Source of the DNA: Spirochaetes bacterium GWB1_60_80
GTDB lineage: Bacteria; Spirochaetota; Spirochaetia; Treponematales; UBA12059
Length of the DNA stretch: 57,942 bases
Assembly: GCA_001829185.1 (NCBI GenBank)
Contig: MIAR01000010.1
Location: 1-57,942 of the forward strand
Reading direction: 5' to 3'
Shown: in pieces, positions 25,520 to 33,930 of the stretch
How positions within the stretch are numbered: position 1 is the stretch's first letter
Layout: every line of letters begins with the position of its first letter
The notes under the pieces: model-generated
Told to the model about the DNA's origin: nothing
The model's input: only the letters and a program-made list of their open reading frames with translations
The model's database searches: none
Translations under genes and position numbers: made by a program

Positions 25520-26644
25520 GTGCCAGTCGTCCGAAGTAAAAACATGCCGCTATCGACCCGGCCAATCAGCCCCCTGGCCTGGCTGGTCGCCCTGGTCGCC
25601 TTGAACACGTGGGTTGGCCTGTTAGCCGCTTGTAACAGTCTGCCGGCGGAATTGCCCGTTACCCAAAGCAGCCCCGCCAGCACGGCCCTCGTCCCGGCGT
25701 TGACCGAGACCACTACGTTGGCCGTTGACCCGACGACGGCTGACCCGCCGGCCATCGCGCCGAGTGCCGCCGACCTGTCCGGGGACTGGTTGGCCGCCTA
25801 TCCCAGCCTGGAGCCCGACAGCCTGGTCATCGGCCAGTCCGTCCAAGGCCGCCCCCTCATCGTCCGCCGCTTCGGCCGCCTTAACGCCAACCGCGCCCTG
25901 GTACTGATGGGCGGCATCCATGGTCGCTATGAGGGCTTAAGCGTCGACCTGGTTGAACAGCTGGCGTGCCATTTTGGCGATCAGGAGCTGCCGTTGGCCG
26001 TGTACCTGGTGGAATGCATCAACCCGGACAGCTTTTTCGTCCAGACCGACATCAGTCAGGACTCGCGCAGCGGCTACCGCGACCACCGCAAGGTAGGCAA
26101 GGCCTGGTGGCGTTTCAACGCCCGTTATGTGGACTTGAACCGTAACTGGCCGACCGATAGCTGGCGCTCCACCATTATCTACCATAATAACGACATCCGC
26201 TACTACGCCGGCGGCAGCCACCCAGCGTCCGAACCGGAAGTGCAGGCCCTGATAGCCTTCCTGTCCAGCCTCACCCGCAGCTATCAGTCGCTGGTGGTGG
26301 TCAACTATCACGGCCTGGTCTACTCAACCGGGCCTGGCATGGTGCAGCCCAGTTATGACGGCCCAGCCGATACCGCGCTGGTGGATAGCCGGGCGGTGGA
26401 CCTGGCCCGGATCTACGCCCAGGCCGCCGGCCCCAATTGCCAGTATCTGGAACGGTGGACCCGCTACGAGGTACCTGGCGAGTTTCTGCACTGGGCCGGC
26501 CAGAACGGCATCATCGCCCTCGACGTCGAACTGATGGCCGGTAGCTCGATTTTTAGCCGCCTGCCCAACAGGCTTACCCAGTACGCCGAGCAACTGGCGG
26601 CCATCCAGGCCTTGCTGGCCCACTTGGTCGCCATGAATAACTGA
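25520..26644 (+). CDS. Lipoprotein M14 zinc carboxypeptidase
   Basis: A 374-residue exported lipoprotein (lipobox LLAAC near residue 38), a Thr/Pro-rich spacer, then an M14 carboxypeptidase fold. Zinc ligands are visible as GGIHGRYEG (HxxE) and the downstream His in VVVNYHG. RYVDLNRNWP is the substrate-binding Asn-Arg motif, and the catalytic Glu is in IIALDVELM. By family it may trim peptides or peptidoglycan stems outside the cytoplasm. The GTG at 25520 is nine bases after AGAGG; an ATG at 25544 is an alternative. It ends 19 bases from the convergent M15 gene. Confidence 0.88.
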   Translation: MPVVRSKNMPLSTRPISPLAWLVALVALNTWVGLLAACNSLPAELPVTQSSPASTALVPALTETTTLAVDPTTADPPAIAPSAADLSGDWLAAYPSLEPDSLVIGQSVQGRPLIVRRFGRLNANRALVLMGGIHGRYEGLSVDLVEQLACHFGDQELPLAVYLVECINPDSFFVQTDISQDSRSGYRDHRKVGKAWWRFNARYVDLNRNWPTDSWRSTIIYHNNDIRYYAGGSHPASEPEVQALIAFLSSLTRSYQSLVVVNYHGLVYSTGPGMVQPSYDGPADTALVDSRAVDLARIYAQAAGPNCQYLERWTRYEVPGEFLHWAGQNGIIALDVELMAGSSIFSRLPNRLTQYAEQLAAIQALLAHLVAMNN

Positions 26645-26663
26645 GCCACCTGGCCTTGGTCGG

Positions 26664-27440
26664 TTACGGTTCAACGATGGGTCTGTTGATCAGCTCGGGC
26701 CGGTATTCGAAGTGCATGGTGTCGTAATGGTACCACTTGCCGCCCCAGATGAAGCCGTATTTCTCGAAGACGCGCACGATTTCCAGTGGCACCGTATTGC
26801 GGTAGGGTAGGGGGCCGCCCCGGCTGCGCCAGTAGTCGCTGGTGTTGAGGTCGATGGCCGCGCCGAAACTGTGCATACTCAAGCGCTGCGTTCCAGCGAT
26901 GAAACGCCAGGAGTAGGTTCCCAGACTGGGCTCGTAGATGGCTCGCCAGTCTGGCAGGCGGAAGGCGGCCAGTTCGGCCGCGACGCGTGCTAGTCGTTGG
27001 TCGATGCGGTTGACGCTGCTTACCTGGAGCGGCCTGCCAAACCAGTCGATGGTGACCAACTGAGCCTCGACCGTCTGGCGCGTGCCGCCGTACATCCGCC
27101 GGAAGAAGGCCTCGTGACGCAGGCGGCCGGGGTCGAAATTTTCAGCCAGCGGCAAGTAGCTGTCCGATTCAGGATAAACTTGACTCATCTGGTCGGCCAG
27201 GCTGGCCCGGTTCAGACGATCTTCGTAATCGGCTATCACTACCCCGTCGTCGTAGCTCATGCGGTGGCCGTCCCACCAAACGATCTGGCCGTCCTCAAAG
27301 GTCCGCAGCCGCTCCGGATAGGCCCGTACCAGCCGCCAAGCCAGCTCGTTTGCCGAAAGCGCGACCGTGCTCCACAGCAGACTGACGGCCAGTACAAGAA
27401 GTCGGTACTTGGCTAGGCCGGTCTTGATAGAAGAATTCAT
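26664..27440 (-). CDS. M15-family D-Ala-D-Ala carboxypeptidase-like protein
   Basis: A 258-residue exported protein with a signal peptide (about 10-30). The C-terminal half carries the M15 zinc site: SMHSFGAAIDLN (His and Asp ligands) and GGKWYHYDTMHFEYRPEL (catalytic and ligand residues). It is probably a periplasmic peptidoglycan peptidase. The ATG at 27440 is chosen because the signal peptide follows directly; no clear Shine-Dalgarno is visible and an upstream TTG is rejected. It lies tail to tail with the M14 lipoprotein, so the two may act on the same cell-wall substrates (inference). Confidence 0.88.
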   Translation of the reverse strand: MNSSIKTGLAKYRLLVLAVSLLWSTVALSANELAWRLVRAYPERLRTFEDGQIVWWDGHRMSYDDGVVIADYEDRLNRASLADQMSQVYPESDSYLPLAENFDPGRLRHEAFFRRMYGGTRQTVEAQLVTIDWFGRPLQVSSVNRIDQRLARVAAELAAFRLPDWRAIYEPSLGTYSWRFIAGTQRLSMHSFGAAIDLNTSDYWRSRGGPLPYRNTVPLEIVRVFEKYGFIWGGKWYHYDTMHFEYRPELINRPIVEP

Positions 27441-27500
27441 GGCGACAAGTATAACCCGCCGACCACAGCCCGGCAACCGGCTGCCATTATCTACCCCAGC

Positions 27501-27529
27501 TTGATTTTATTGTCAAAGTTGGCTATAGT
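27501..27529 (+). promoter_or_regulatory. Promoter of the tRNA-Ala gene
   Basis: TTGATT at 27501-27506, a 17-base spacer, and TATAGT (5 of 6) at 27524-27529, ending 14 bases before the mature tRNA. Confidence 0.6.
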
Positions 27530-27543
27530 AACGGCTGTAACCT

Positions 27544-27616
27544 GGGGAATTAGCTCAGTTGGTAGAGCGATAGGTTCGCAATCTATAGGCCAGGGGTTCG
27601 AATCCCCTATTCTCCA
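27544..27616 (+). tRNA. tRNA-Ala (anticodon CGC)
   Basis: A 73-nt cloverleaf including the discriminator A. The acceptor is GGGGAAT/ATTCTCC, with the G3-U70 wobble pair that marks alanine tRNAs. The D arm is GCTCAGTTGGTAGAGC. The anticodon loop is TTCGCAA, anticodon CGC, reading GCG. The T arm is AGGGG-TTCGAAT-CCCCT. CCA is not encoded. A rho-independent terminator follows at once. Confidence 0.95.
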
Positions 27617-27640
27617 AAAACCGCCGCAAGGCGGTTTTTT
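27616..27640 (+). terminator. Rho-independent terminator after tRNA-Ala
   Basis: CCGCC/GGCGG stem with a GCAA tetraloop and six T. Flanking A and T runs extend the stem. Confidence 0.9.
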
Positions 27641-27642
27641 AT

Positions 27643-27665
27643 TGGGAGAACAGGGGCTTCGAACC
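27643..27665 (-). repeat. Inverted partial copy of the tRNA 3' end
   Basis: These 23 bases match the reverse complement of 27595-27616 (T arm plus acceptor 3' strand) at 20 of 22 positions with one extra base. The tRNA 3' end and this copy could pair around the terminator hairpin. A GC-rich stretch containing two GGCGCC palindromes (27696-27701, 27708-27713) follows, without any convincing reading frame. Confidence 0.8.
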
Positions 27666-27787
27666 AAGCAAGCGCGTCGCGCATAGCGGCGAAGAGGCGC
27701 CATGGAAGGCGCCGCCAGCGAGCGCGGCGGCCCGGAGCGAGGCGCAGCGGAAAGCGATCAGGACCTCGTTTTCACGGTATCCATTTT

Positions 27788-27808
27788 ACCGGAAACGGCC
27801 GGTTTTTT
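27788..27808 (+). terminator. Second plus-strand terminator-like hairpin
   Basis: ACCGG/CCGGT with a six-base loop and a run of six T, plus-strand orientation. No plus-strand gene precedes it except the tRNA and the structured 27641-27787 stretch, so it may end a read-through or small RNA transcript. Confidence 0.5.
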
Positions 27809-27812
27809 CTTG

Positions 27813-29471
27813 TTAACGATCTCCGTCATAAGGCGCGTCAGCCTGATAACGCTCTTTCCGGTCGTAGACTATCCTATCCGATTGCGTTATCGGCAGAATG
27901 ATCTCGAAGGCGGCTCCTCCCGTAACCGGATTGAATGCCCGGATTTTACCGCGATGCATGGCGACTATCCGACGGCATATGCTTAGTCCCAAGCCGAACC
28001 CCCGTACGTTGGCTTCTACCAATTCTGCTTTGGGATTATTGTCACGCGGTTGGGAAGGCTCACCCTGAAAAAAGGGAGTGAATAAAAGCGGCAGGGTATC
28101 TACCGGAATGGAAGATCCCGAGTTCATGATTACCAACCGGCAAATCCTGGCGTCTCCCGTAACTTCCCGATAAAGCTCAATGCTAATTTTCCCTCCTTTC
28201 GGCACGTGTTTGTACGCATTATCTAATATGTTAACGATCGCCTGCTTGAAACGGGGGGCATCGGCGTCAATCATGAAAAGAGCAAAAAGTAATTCCGGAA
28301 CGCGGGGAGAGAGCGTATCCTCCGCGCGAAATTCCTGGATTCGGTGGTTCTGGTAATAGCGGTAACAGTAGTTAAAGCGAATGGATTTTTCTTCCCAGAG
28401 CGGCGCAAGCTCGCCTATAGTCTCTTCCAGCAATTTTAACAGGTCGCAAGGGGCGTAATGAAGGCTTTCGAGGCCGTCAAGCCTGGCAAAAGTCAGCATG
28501 GTATTAACCAGGGACGTGATGCGATCGATATCGGCGATGTTATTTTCGAGGATGGCCTGGTAGTCCCCGATTGAACGGGCTTTTTGCATACCCAATTCCA
28601 CAGCGCCGCGTATCGAAGTCAACGGAGTGCGCAATTGGTGCGACAAGTCGCTGACCAATTGGCCTTGGGATCGATATGCTTTCTCGATCCGGTCAAGGGT
28701 ATGATTGAATGTCGCCGCTAGCATCCCCAATTCATCGTCTTCCGACAGGATGTCCAAGCGCGCGCTTAGGTTGTTTTCAGTAACGCGGTTCATCGCGTCA
28801 CTCATTTTCCGCACGGGATCCAGGATTCGCGAAACGAAAAAGGCTCCACCGAAACCGTTGATCAGAAGAAACGCTAGAAATAACATGGCGGCATATATAG
28901 AAAAGTCTTTGGACGCCTGGGTAACCGGATCGAGAAGGCAGGCGAGATATATCGAGCCAACGAAAGCTCCGTTAAGTTCAATGGGCGTACGCAGGACGCG
29001 GTAATTCCATCTTTCGTAGCGCACGGAAAAGAGCGATGAATCCTTTCCAATATGCTTTTCGGCATAGATCAGCGCGGAGTGGGAAATCAGGGAATCAGGA
29101 TTCAGATTAAGTGCTTGATTGGAAACCGAAATGAGATGATCCTTGGAATCGGTTACCAACAAGGTCGTTTGATAGGAAATCGGCCTATCGATTCGTCGCA
29201 CGAGTAAAGAAGACAGAAACTTGGAGAAATCCGGGTCTTTCAGAGGTTCAGGATTGCCGTTACTCCCATTTTCATCAAGGTTTACATAGGTTGATAAGGC
29301 AGTGTCAATTCCATTCGCCTCGGTATTGAGAAAAACATCCATTTGCCTAAGCTGGTTTCCGCCATACCAAATCGCGGCGAGTACAGTCAGAATGAAAATT
29401 AGTCCACCGCTCGATCCGACAAAAGCCAGAACCAGCTTGGTCTTGATGGAAAGTTTCGTCCGCAATTTCAT
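27813..29471 (-). CDS. HAMP sensor histidine kinase
   Basis: A 552-residue two-component kinase. TM1 is near residues 12-35. A periplasmic sensor of about 160 residues follows, without a domain I recognise. TM2 is near 190-215, then HAMP, then HisKA with phospho-His in SDLSHQLRTPLTSIRG. HATPase has N-box FKQAIVNILDNAYKH and G2 VRGFGLGLSICRRI. A stretch of about 50 residues between the dimerisation and N-box regions (LFALFMIDADAPRFKQ) is longer than usual. The start overlaps the stop of its response regulator (ATGA). The DNA is AT-richer than the flanks, suggesting a different origin. Confidence 0.93.
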   Translation of the reverse strand: MKLRTKLSIKTKLVLAFVGSSGGLIFILTVLAAIWYGGNQLRQMDVFLNTEANGIDTALSTYVNLDENGSNGNPEPLKDPDFSKFLSSLLVRRIDRPISYQTTLLVTDSKDHLISVSNQALNLNPDSLISHSALIYAEKHIGKDSSLFSVRYERWNYRVLRTPIELNGAFVGSIYLACLLDPVTQASKDFSIYAAMLFLAFLLINGFGGAFFVSRILDPVRKMSDAMNRVTENNLSARLDILSEDDELGMLAATFNHTLDRIEKAYRSQGQLVSDLSHQLRTPLTSIRGAVELGMQKARSIGDYQAILENNIADIDRITSLVNTMLTFARLDGLESLHYAPCDLLKLLEETIGELAPLWEEKSIRFNYCYRYYQNHRIQEFRAEDTLSPRVPELLFALFMIDADAPRFKQAIVNILDNAYKHVPKGGKISIELYREVTGDARICRLVIMNSGSSIPVDTLPLLFTPFFQGEPSQPRDNNPKAELVEANVRGFGLGLSICRRIVAMHRGKIRAFNPVTGGAAFEIILPITQSDRIVYDRKERYQADAPYDGDR

Positions 29472-30157
29472 GCCTTTGGGGAGGGAGCCACTTCACTGAG
29501 AAGGAAACCCTTTCCACGGATCGTATGGATTAATTTTGTGTCCGACGCGGCATCGACTTTCTTTCTGAGATAGTTGATGAATACGTCGATGATATTCGTG
29601 TAGGTATTGGTGTCACACTCCCAAACCCCTTTGGAAATCATCTCTCGCGTCACTAAACGGTCATGATGGCGGGCAAGGTATTCAAGAAGCTGGTATTCCT
29701 TTTTTGAAAGATCGATCTGCGTCCCGCTTCGATGGACCGTCTTCGCGTTCGGCTCGATGGTCAGATCAGCGATCACGATGGTTGATCGGGGGTATCCTTG
29801 GGTTTTTCTGATTAAGGCGCGCAGGCGCACTAAAAGTTCCTCGTATTCAAAGGGTTTGGTCAGGTAGTCGTCCGCTCCAGCCGAGAATCCCTTTACCTTG
29901 TCGGCAAGATCCCCTTTTGCGGTCAAGATAAGTATCGGAGCGGTTATGCCGTCATCGCGAAACTGACGACATAACTCGATTCCGTCAGCATCAGGCAACA
30001 TAAGATCGAGTATGTAAGCGTCAAAAGAATGCGAATTTGATTCTGATACGGCAAGCGCGCCTGTCGGCGCGACCGTTACCATAAAACCGTCCTCCGTTAA
30101 ACCTGCCTTGATAAAATCTGATATTTTATTTTCATCTTCGACGACTAATACCCGCAT
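29468..30157 (-). CDS. OmpR-family response regulator
   Basis: A 229-residue transcription factor. The receiver has phospho-Asp 51 (YILDLMLPDADG) and switch Lys in YLTKPFEY. A winged-helix DNA-binding domain follows, with LSKKEYQLLEYLARH and NVDVFINYLRKK-type recognition-helix features (here IIDVFINYLRKKVD). It is the cognate partner of the kinase at 27813, translated first and coupled to it by ATGA. The ATG at 30157 has AAAGGAGG just upstream; a longer in-frame extension is rejected. Confidence 0.94.
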   Translation of the reverse strand: MRVLVVEDENKISDFIKAGLTEDGFMVTVAPTGALAVSESNSHSFDAYILDLMLPDADGIELCRQFRDDGITAPILILTAKGDLADKVKGFSAGADDYLTKPFEYEELLVRLRALIRKTQGYPRSTIVIADLTIEPNAKTVHRSGTQIDLSKKEYQLLEYLARHHDRLVTREMISKGVWECDTNTYTNIIDVFINYLRKKVDAASDTKLIHTIRGKGFLLSEVAPSPKA

Positions 30158-30598
30158 AGAGCCTCCTTTCTCAATAATATGCATAAAAATAATGAAAATA
30201 TCAACGAATATTTCATTAAATTAGCTATATCGGATATAATTAAATATATCATTAACGGAATGGATACCCGGCAATAATCGCGGATTCAGGAGAAGGAGCC
30301 AATTATTTGTCCGAACCACGCTTTTGGGTTTCGGATACACGGTCATTGAGGTATTTGAATCGCAGATGAAACGGAAAGAATCCTGTGGCCATACAAATTT
30401 CACGAAAGTATTGGAATGGTCAGGGCATTATGCATGATACTATAATAGACGATCTAGCAACGGTTTTATTGTATTGAGGCTGTCTTGTAACTTGGAAAGT
30501 TATACAATAACTTTCTTGCCCTAACGAGGTGTTTTCCCCTTTCTGCATCGTCGGTATTCCGATGTATCGCCGAATTGAGAAGCAAAGCGAGATAAATT
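30158..30598. other. AT-rich divergent intergenic region with inverted repeat
   Basis: There are 441 bases between the divergent OmpR-type regulator and the receiver-cyclase, and no gene is seen. For the minus-strand gene, TTGATA (30199-30204) and TATTAT (30174-30179) lie 19 bases apart. A perfect 9-bp inverted repeat with a 3-base loop sits at 30495-30515 (GAAAGTTAT/ATAACTTTC), without a T run, so an operator is as likely as an RNA hairpin. A TATAAT at 30441-30446 has no matching -35. Confidence 0.6.
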
Positions 30599-31897
30599 AT
30601 GAAAGACAGACAGGTTATCCTGATAGTTGACGACCAACTCAGCAACATCGAGCTTCTTGAGGCGTATCTGTTGCCCCAGGGATACGTGATCGTCACGGCA
30701 ACGAGCGGCGAGGAAGCGGTCGCTAAACTGGGCCTCAATGAAGTCGATCTTATCCTGCTGGACGTCATGATGCCAGGAATGAACGGTTTCGACCTTACCG
30801 CTTGGATCAGGCAGGATCCTGAATATCATGGAATCCCGATAATCCTCGTTACCGCCCTGCGCGATACGGAACATAGAATCAAGGGTATCGAGGCCGGCTG
30901 CGATGATTTTCTGTCAAAGCCCGTAGATAAAATGGAGCTTTTGGCGCGATCCCGTTCCCTGCTGAAGGTCAAGGCCTACAATGACTTGATGGTCAATTAT
31001 CGAAACGAGCTTGAGGCTGAGGTGATCAAGAGAACGGAGGAATTGAATAACCTGACGGTCGCCTTGAAAGAAAGCAATACCGCGATGCGGCGTTTCGTGC
31101 CCGAGCAGTTTTTAAAACAGCTCGGGAAGGCGACCATCGAGGAAGTCAAGTTAGGAGATCATACCGCGCTGAATATGACGGTAATGTTCGCGGACATCAG
31201 GCAGTTCTCCTCTCTTTCGGAAAAGATGAATCCGGAGGAAACATTCGCGTTCATCAATCAGTATTTGACAAGGCTTGGCCCCCCGGTCAGGAATCATGGC
31301 GGTTTTATAGATAAATACATAGGGGACGGTATTATGGCCCTCTTTCCCTCATCATCTGAAGGCGCCGTCCGCTGTGCCATTGATATGCACATTCGGCTTG
31401 CCGATTTCAATTTATACCTTGAAGGCATCAATCGGCATCCAATTCAAATCGGCATTGGGCTTCATGAGGGTTGCCTTATGCTTGGCACCATCGGTGAGAA
31501 TGAACGCATGGACGGTACGGTGATTTCGGATACGGTAAACACCGCGAGCCGGATTGAGGGGATTTCGAAGCAATTCGGGATCGGAGTCGCCGTAAGCGAG
31601 CGCATTCTCCTTAGCCTGGATGATCCGTGCGCATACCACATCCGTTTCATCGGAAAAGTGGATGTTAAGGGGCGACGGGAGGCGGTTCCAATATTTGAAG
31701 TGTACGATGGCGACCCGGAGCCGCTTAAAAGGAAAAAGGATTTGATCAAAGCCCCGTTCGAGCGCGGCGTCGATGCGTTTTACGCGAATAACTACGCGAA
31801 GGCCAGGGGATTCTTTAATGCCACGCTTGAGGAACTTCCGGACGACCAGGCGAGTTGCCACTATATCCGGATCATGCAAAAATTCGACAGGTCCTGA
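30599..31897 (+). CDS. Receiver-adenylate cyclase
   Basis: A 432-residue protein with a receiver (1-125, phospho-Asp 55 in LILLDVMMPGMNG), a short coiled coil and a class III cyclase (about 180-350). Metal Asps are in FADIRQFSSLSEKM and YIGDGIMALF. The adenine-selecting Lys is in IDKYIGD, and the second specificity site reads DGTVISDTVNTASRIEG. A short TPR-like tail follows, as in the cyclase at 18791. cAMP is the predicted product. Only a weak GCGAG precedes the ATG. The gene leads a plus-strand cluster with a PAS kinase, a lone receiver and a GGDEF protein. Confidence 0.92.
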   Translation: MKDRQVILIVDDQLSNIELLEAYLLPQGYVIVTATSGEEAVAKLGLNEVDLILLDVMMPGMNGFDLTAWIRQDPEYHGIPIILVTALRDTEHRIKGIEAGCDDFLSKPVDKMELLARSRSLLKVKAYNDLMVNYRNELEAEVIKRTEELNNLTVALKESNTAMRRFVPEQFLKQLGKATIEEVKLGDHTALNMTVMFADIRQFSSLSEKMNPEETFAFINQYLTRLGPPVRNHGGFIDKYIGDGIMALFPSSSEGAVRCAIDMHIRLADFNLYLEGINRHPIQIGIGLHEGCLMLGTIGENERMDGTVISDTVNTASRIEGISKQFGIGVAVSERILLSLDDPCAYHIRFIGKVDVKGRREAVPIFEVYDGDPEPLKRKKDLIKAPFERGVDAFYANNYAKARGFFNATLEELPDDQASCHYIRIMQKFDRS

Positions 31898-31951
31898 CCG
31901 CCCGAGTGAAACGTTCATGCGGTCGGGGCGCTACGGTCGGAAAGGGAAAAA

Positions 31952-33535
31952 ATGGTTAGCAAGGAATCCACGACGAATGTTCAAGAATACGCGGAGAGCA
32001 TCATCGACACGATCCGCGAACCACTGATCGTGCTTGATCAGGATTTGCGGGTTCTCTCCGTTAGTCGCTCCTTCTATGAGGTCTTTAAGGTAAAGCCCGA
32101 AGAGACAGTGGGCCAGCTGATCTATGACCTAGGAAACAAGCAGTGGGATATTCTCAAGCTACGTGAGCTTCTCGAGACCATACTTCCCCAAGAGGCAACC
32201 TTTGACGATTACGAGGTGGAACATGACTTTGCCACCATAGGCAAGCGGATAATGCTATTGAATGCCCGCCAAATCAAAAGGGTATTGGGGAAGGAGCGGA
32301 TCATACTCCTGGCAATCGAGGACATAACCGAACGAAGGGAAATAGAGGCTGGTTTTGAGAAGACCCGAAAAGAACTCGAGATCATAAAAAAATCGGCAGA
32401 TGAGGCGATCGAATTCGCTGAGAGCGTGATTAATACCATTCGCGAGCCACTTATTTCCCTGGATCAGGATCTGCGGGTTGTCTCGGTTAGCCGCTCCTTC
32501 TATGAGGTCTTCAAGGTGAAGCCGGAAGAAACCGTGGGGCAGCTTATTTACGATCTCGGGAACAAGCAGTGGGATATACCTCAGCTACGCGATCTTCTGG
32601 AAACCGTATTACCCCAAAAGACTACCTTTGACAACTATGAGGTTGTACACAATTTTACCACAATCGGTAGGCGGGTCATGCTGTTGAATGCCCGTCAAAT
32701 CGAAAGTTTGTCTGGCAGGGAAAGATTCATCCTGTTAGCGATCGAGGACATTACCGAGCGCAAGGAAATCGAAGATGGCCTGGAAAAAGCGCATAAGGAG
32801 TTGGAGGTGTTGGCAGCCGAGCTGGAACGCACCGCGAGGGCCAAATCGGAATTTCTCGCCAACATGTCACATGAACTCAGGACACCTCTTAATTCAATCA
32901 ATGGCTTTTCGGAGGTGTTGTACGACGAGACGTTTGGAAAACTCAACGAGAAGCAGAAAAAATATGTCACTAACGTACTAACCAGCGGGAAGCACCTTCT
33001 CCTGCTCATCAACCAGATACTGGACATGGCTAAGGTGGAGGCCGGGAAGATGAAATTATCATTGGCCTTTATCCCCATAAAAAACATTTTGTACGAGATT
33101 TCCTTATTGGTCGAGGATATGGTCGGGAAAAAGCAGCTTGATATGCAGCTTGAAATCGACGAAGACCTTCCCGAAATAGAGGCGGATGAGCTAAAGATCA
33201 AGGAGATCCTTTATAATTTGCTTTCAAACGCGGTTAAATTCACCCCCGTGGGAAAAATCGGGATGAGGGCAAAACGGAAAGGATCCTCGATAGAGATAGT
33301 GGTTTGGGATAGAGGGATTGGCATAGCGAAGGAAAACATGGGTAAAATTTTTGAAGGTTTTTTTCGCGTCGACACCCCGTATTCCCGGGTGACCGAAGGC
33401 ACGGGACTCGGTTTGCCGCTCTCAAGAAAATTGGTGGAGCTGCACGGAGGGGAGCTGTTCGTGGAATCTGATGGATTGAATAAGGGAACCGCTGTCAGGT
33501 TTTCTTTGCCGATTCTATCCAGGAAGGCGGTGTGA
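31952..33535 (+). CDS. Soluble double-PAS sensor histidine kinase
   Basis: A 527-residue kinase without membrane segments. Two closely similar PAS domains (about 12-125 and 155-270) share RSFYEVFKVKPEETVGQLIY and NKQWDI motifs, clearly a tandem duplication. HisKA follows with phospho-His in NMSHELRTPLNSING, then HATPase with N-box LKIKEILYNLLSNAVKFT and G2 EGTGLGLPLSRKL. A third copy of the same PAS family lies in the kinase at 53875 and a diverged one in the GGDEF protein at 33931. GGAAAGGG precedes the ATG. Its likely partner is the single-domain receiver one base downstream. Confidence 0.93.
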   Translation: MVSKESTTNVQEYAESIIDTIREPLIVLDQDLRVLSVSRSFYEVFKVKPEETVGQLIYDLGNKQWDILKLRELLETILPQEATFDDYEVEHDFATIGKRIMLLNARQIKRVLGKERIILLAIEDITERREIEAGFEKTRKELEIIKKSADEAIEFAESVINTIREPLISLDQDLRVVSVSRSFYEVFKVKPEETVGQLIYDLGNKQWDIPQLRDLLETVLPQKTTFDNYEVVHNFTTIGRRVMLLNARQIESLSGRERFILLAIEDITERKEIEDGLEKAHKELEVLAAELERTARAKSEFLANMSHELRTPLNSINGFSEVLYDETFGKLNEKQKKYVTNVLTSGKHLLLLINQILDMAKVEAGKMKLSLAFIPIKNILYEISLLVEDMVGKKQLDMQLEIDEDLPEIEADELKIKEILYNLLSNAVKFTPVGKIGMRAKRKGSSIEIVVWDRGIGIAKENMGKIFEGFFRVDTPYSRVTEGTGLGLPLSRKLVELHGGELFVESDGLNKGTAVRFSLPILSRKAV

Positions 33536-33536
33536 G

Positions 33537-33902
33537 ATGGGTAAAAAGGCATTGGTGATCGATGACAATAAAAACAACCTCATGCTCGAAAAGGACCTTT
33601 TGGAAGTGGCTGGCTTTGAGGTCTTCGAAGCCGAAAACGCATCAAGCGGAATAGTGATTGCCAGGATGGAAAAACCGGACGTTATTATTATGGACGTACG
33701 GCTTCCTGATATGCGCGGCTCGGAGGCCGCAAGGATATTGCGTCAGGACAGGGAGACAAGCGATATCCCTATTATTTTCGTGACCGCTTCCGTATTTCCG
33801 GAGGGCAAGGAAGAACTGAAGGACATTGCCAACTCGGGTTTTATTGGTAAGCCGATTAATACACGTACATTCGCGAAGGAAGTCAGGGAGTACATCGAGT
33901 GA
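33537..33902 (+). CDS. Single-domain response regulator
   Basis: A 121-residue receiver with acidic pair DD at 9-10, phospho-Asp 53 (IIMDVRLPD), Thr in FVTASVF and switch Lys in FIGKPI. It has no output domain, as in CheY, DivK or Spo0F-type relays. It starts one base after the stop of the double-PAS kinase and is probably its direct phosphotransfer target. DivK-like relay is an inference from size and context. Confidence 0.93.
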   Translation: MGKKALVIDDNKNNLMLEKDLLEVAGFEVFEAENASSGIVIARMEKPDVIIMDVRLPDMRGSEAARILRQDRETSDIPIIFVTASVFPEGKEELKDIANSGFIGKPINTRTFAKEVREYIE

Positions 33903-33930
33903 TCAACGAGAACCGACTTCGGGGGAAGGG

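Noticed and set aside
27491-27703. Minus-strand 70-codon frame across the tRNA
   Set aside because: A common spurious product of antisense tRNA-Ala sequence; no independent support.
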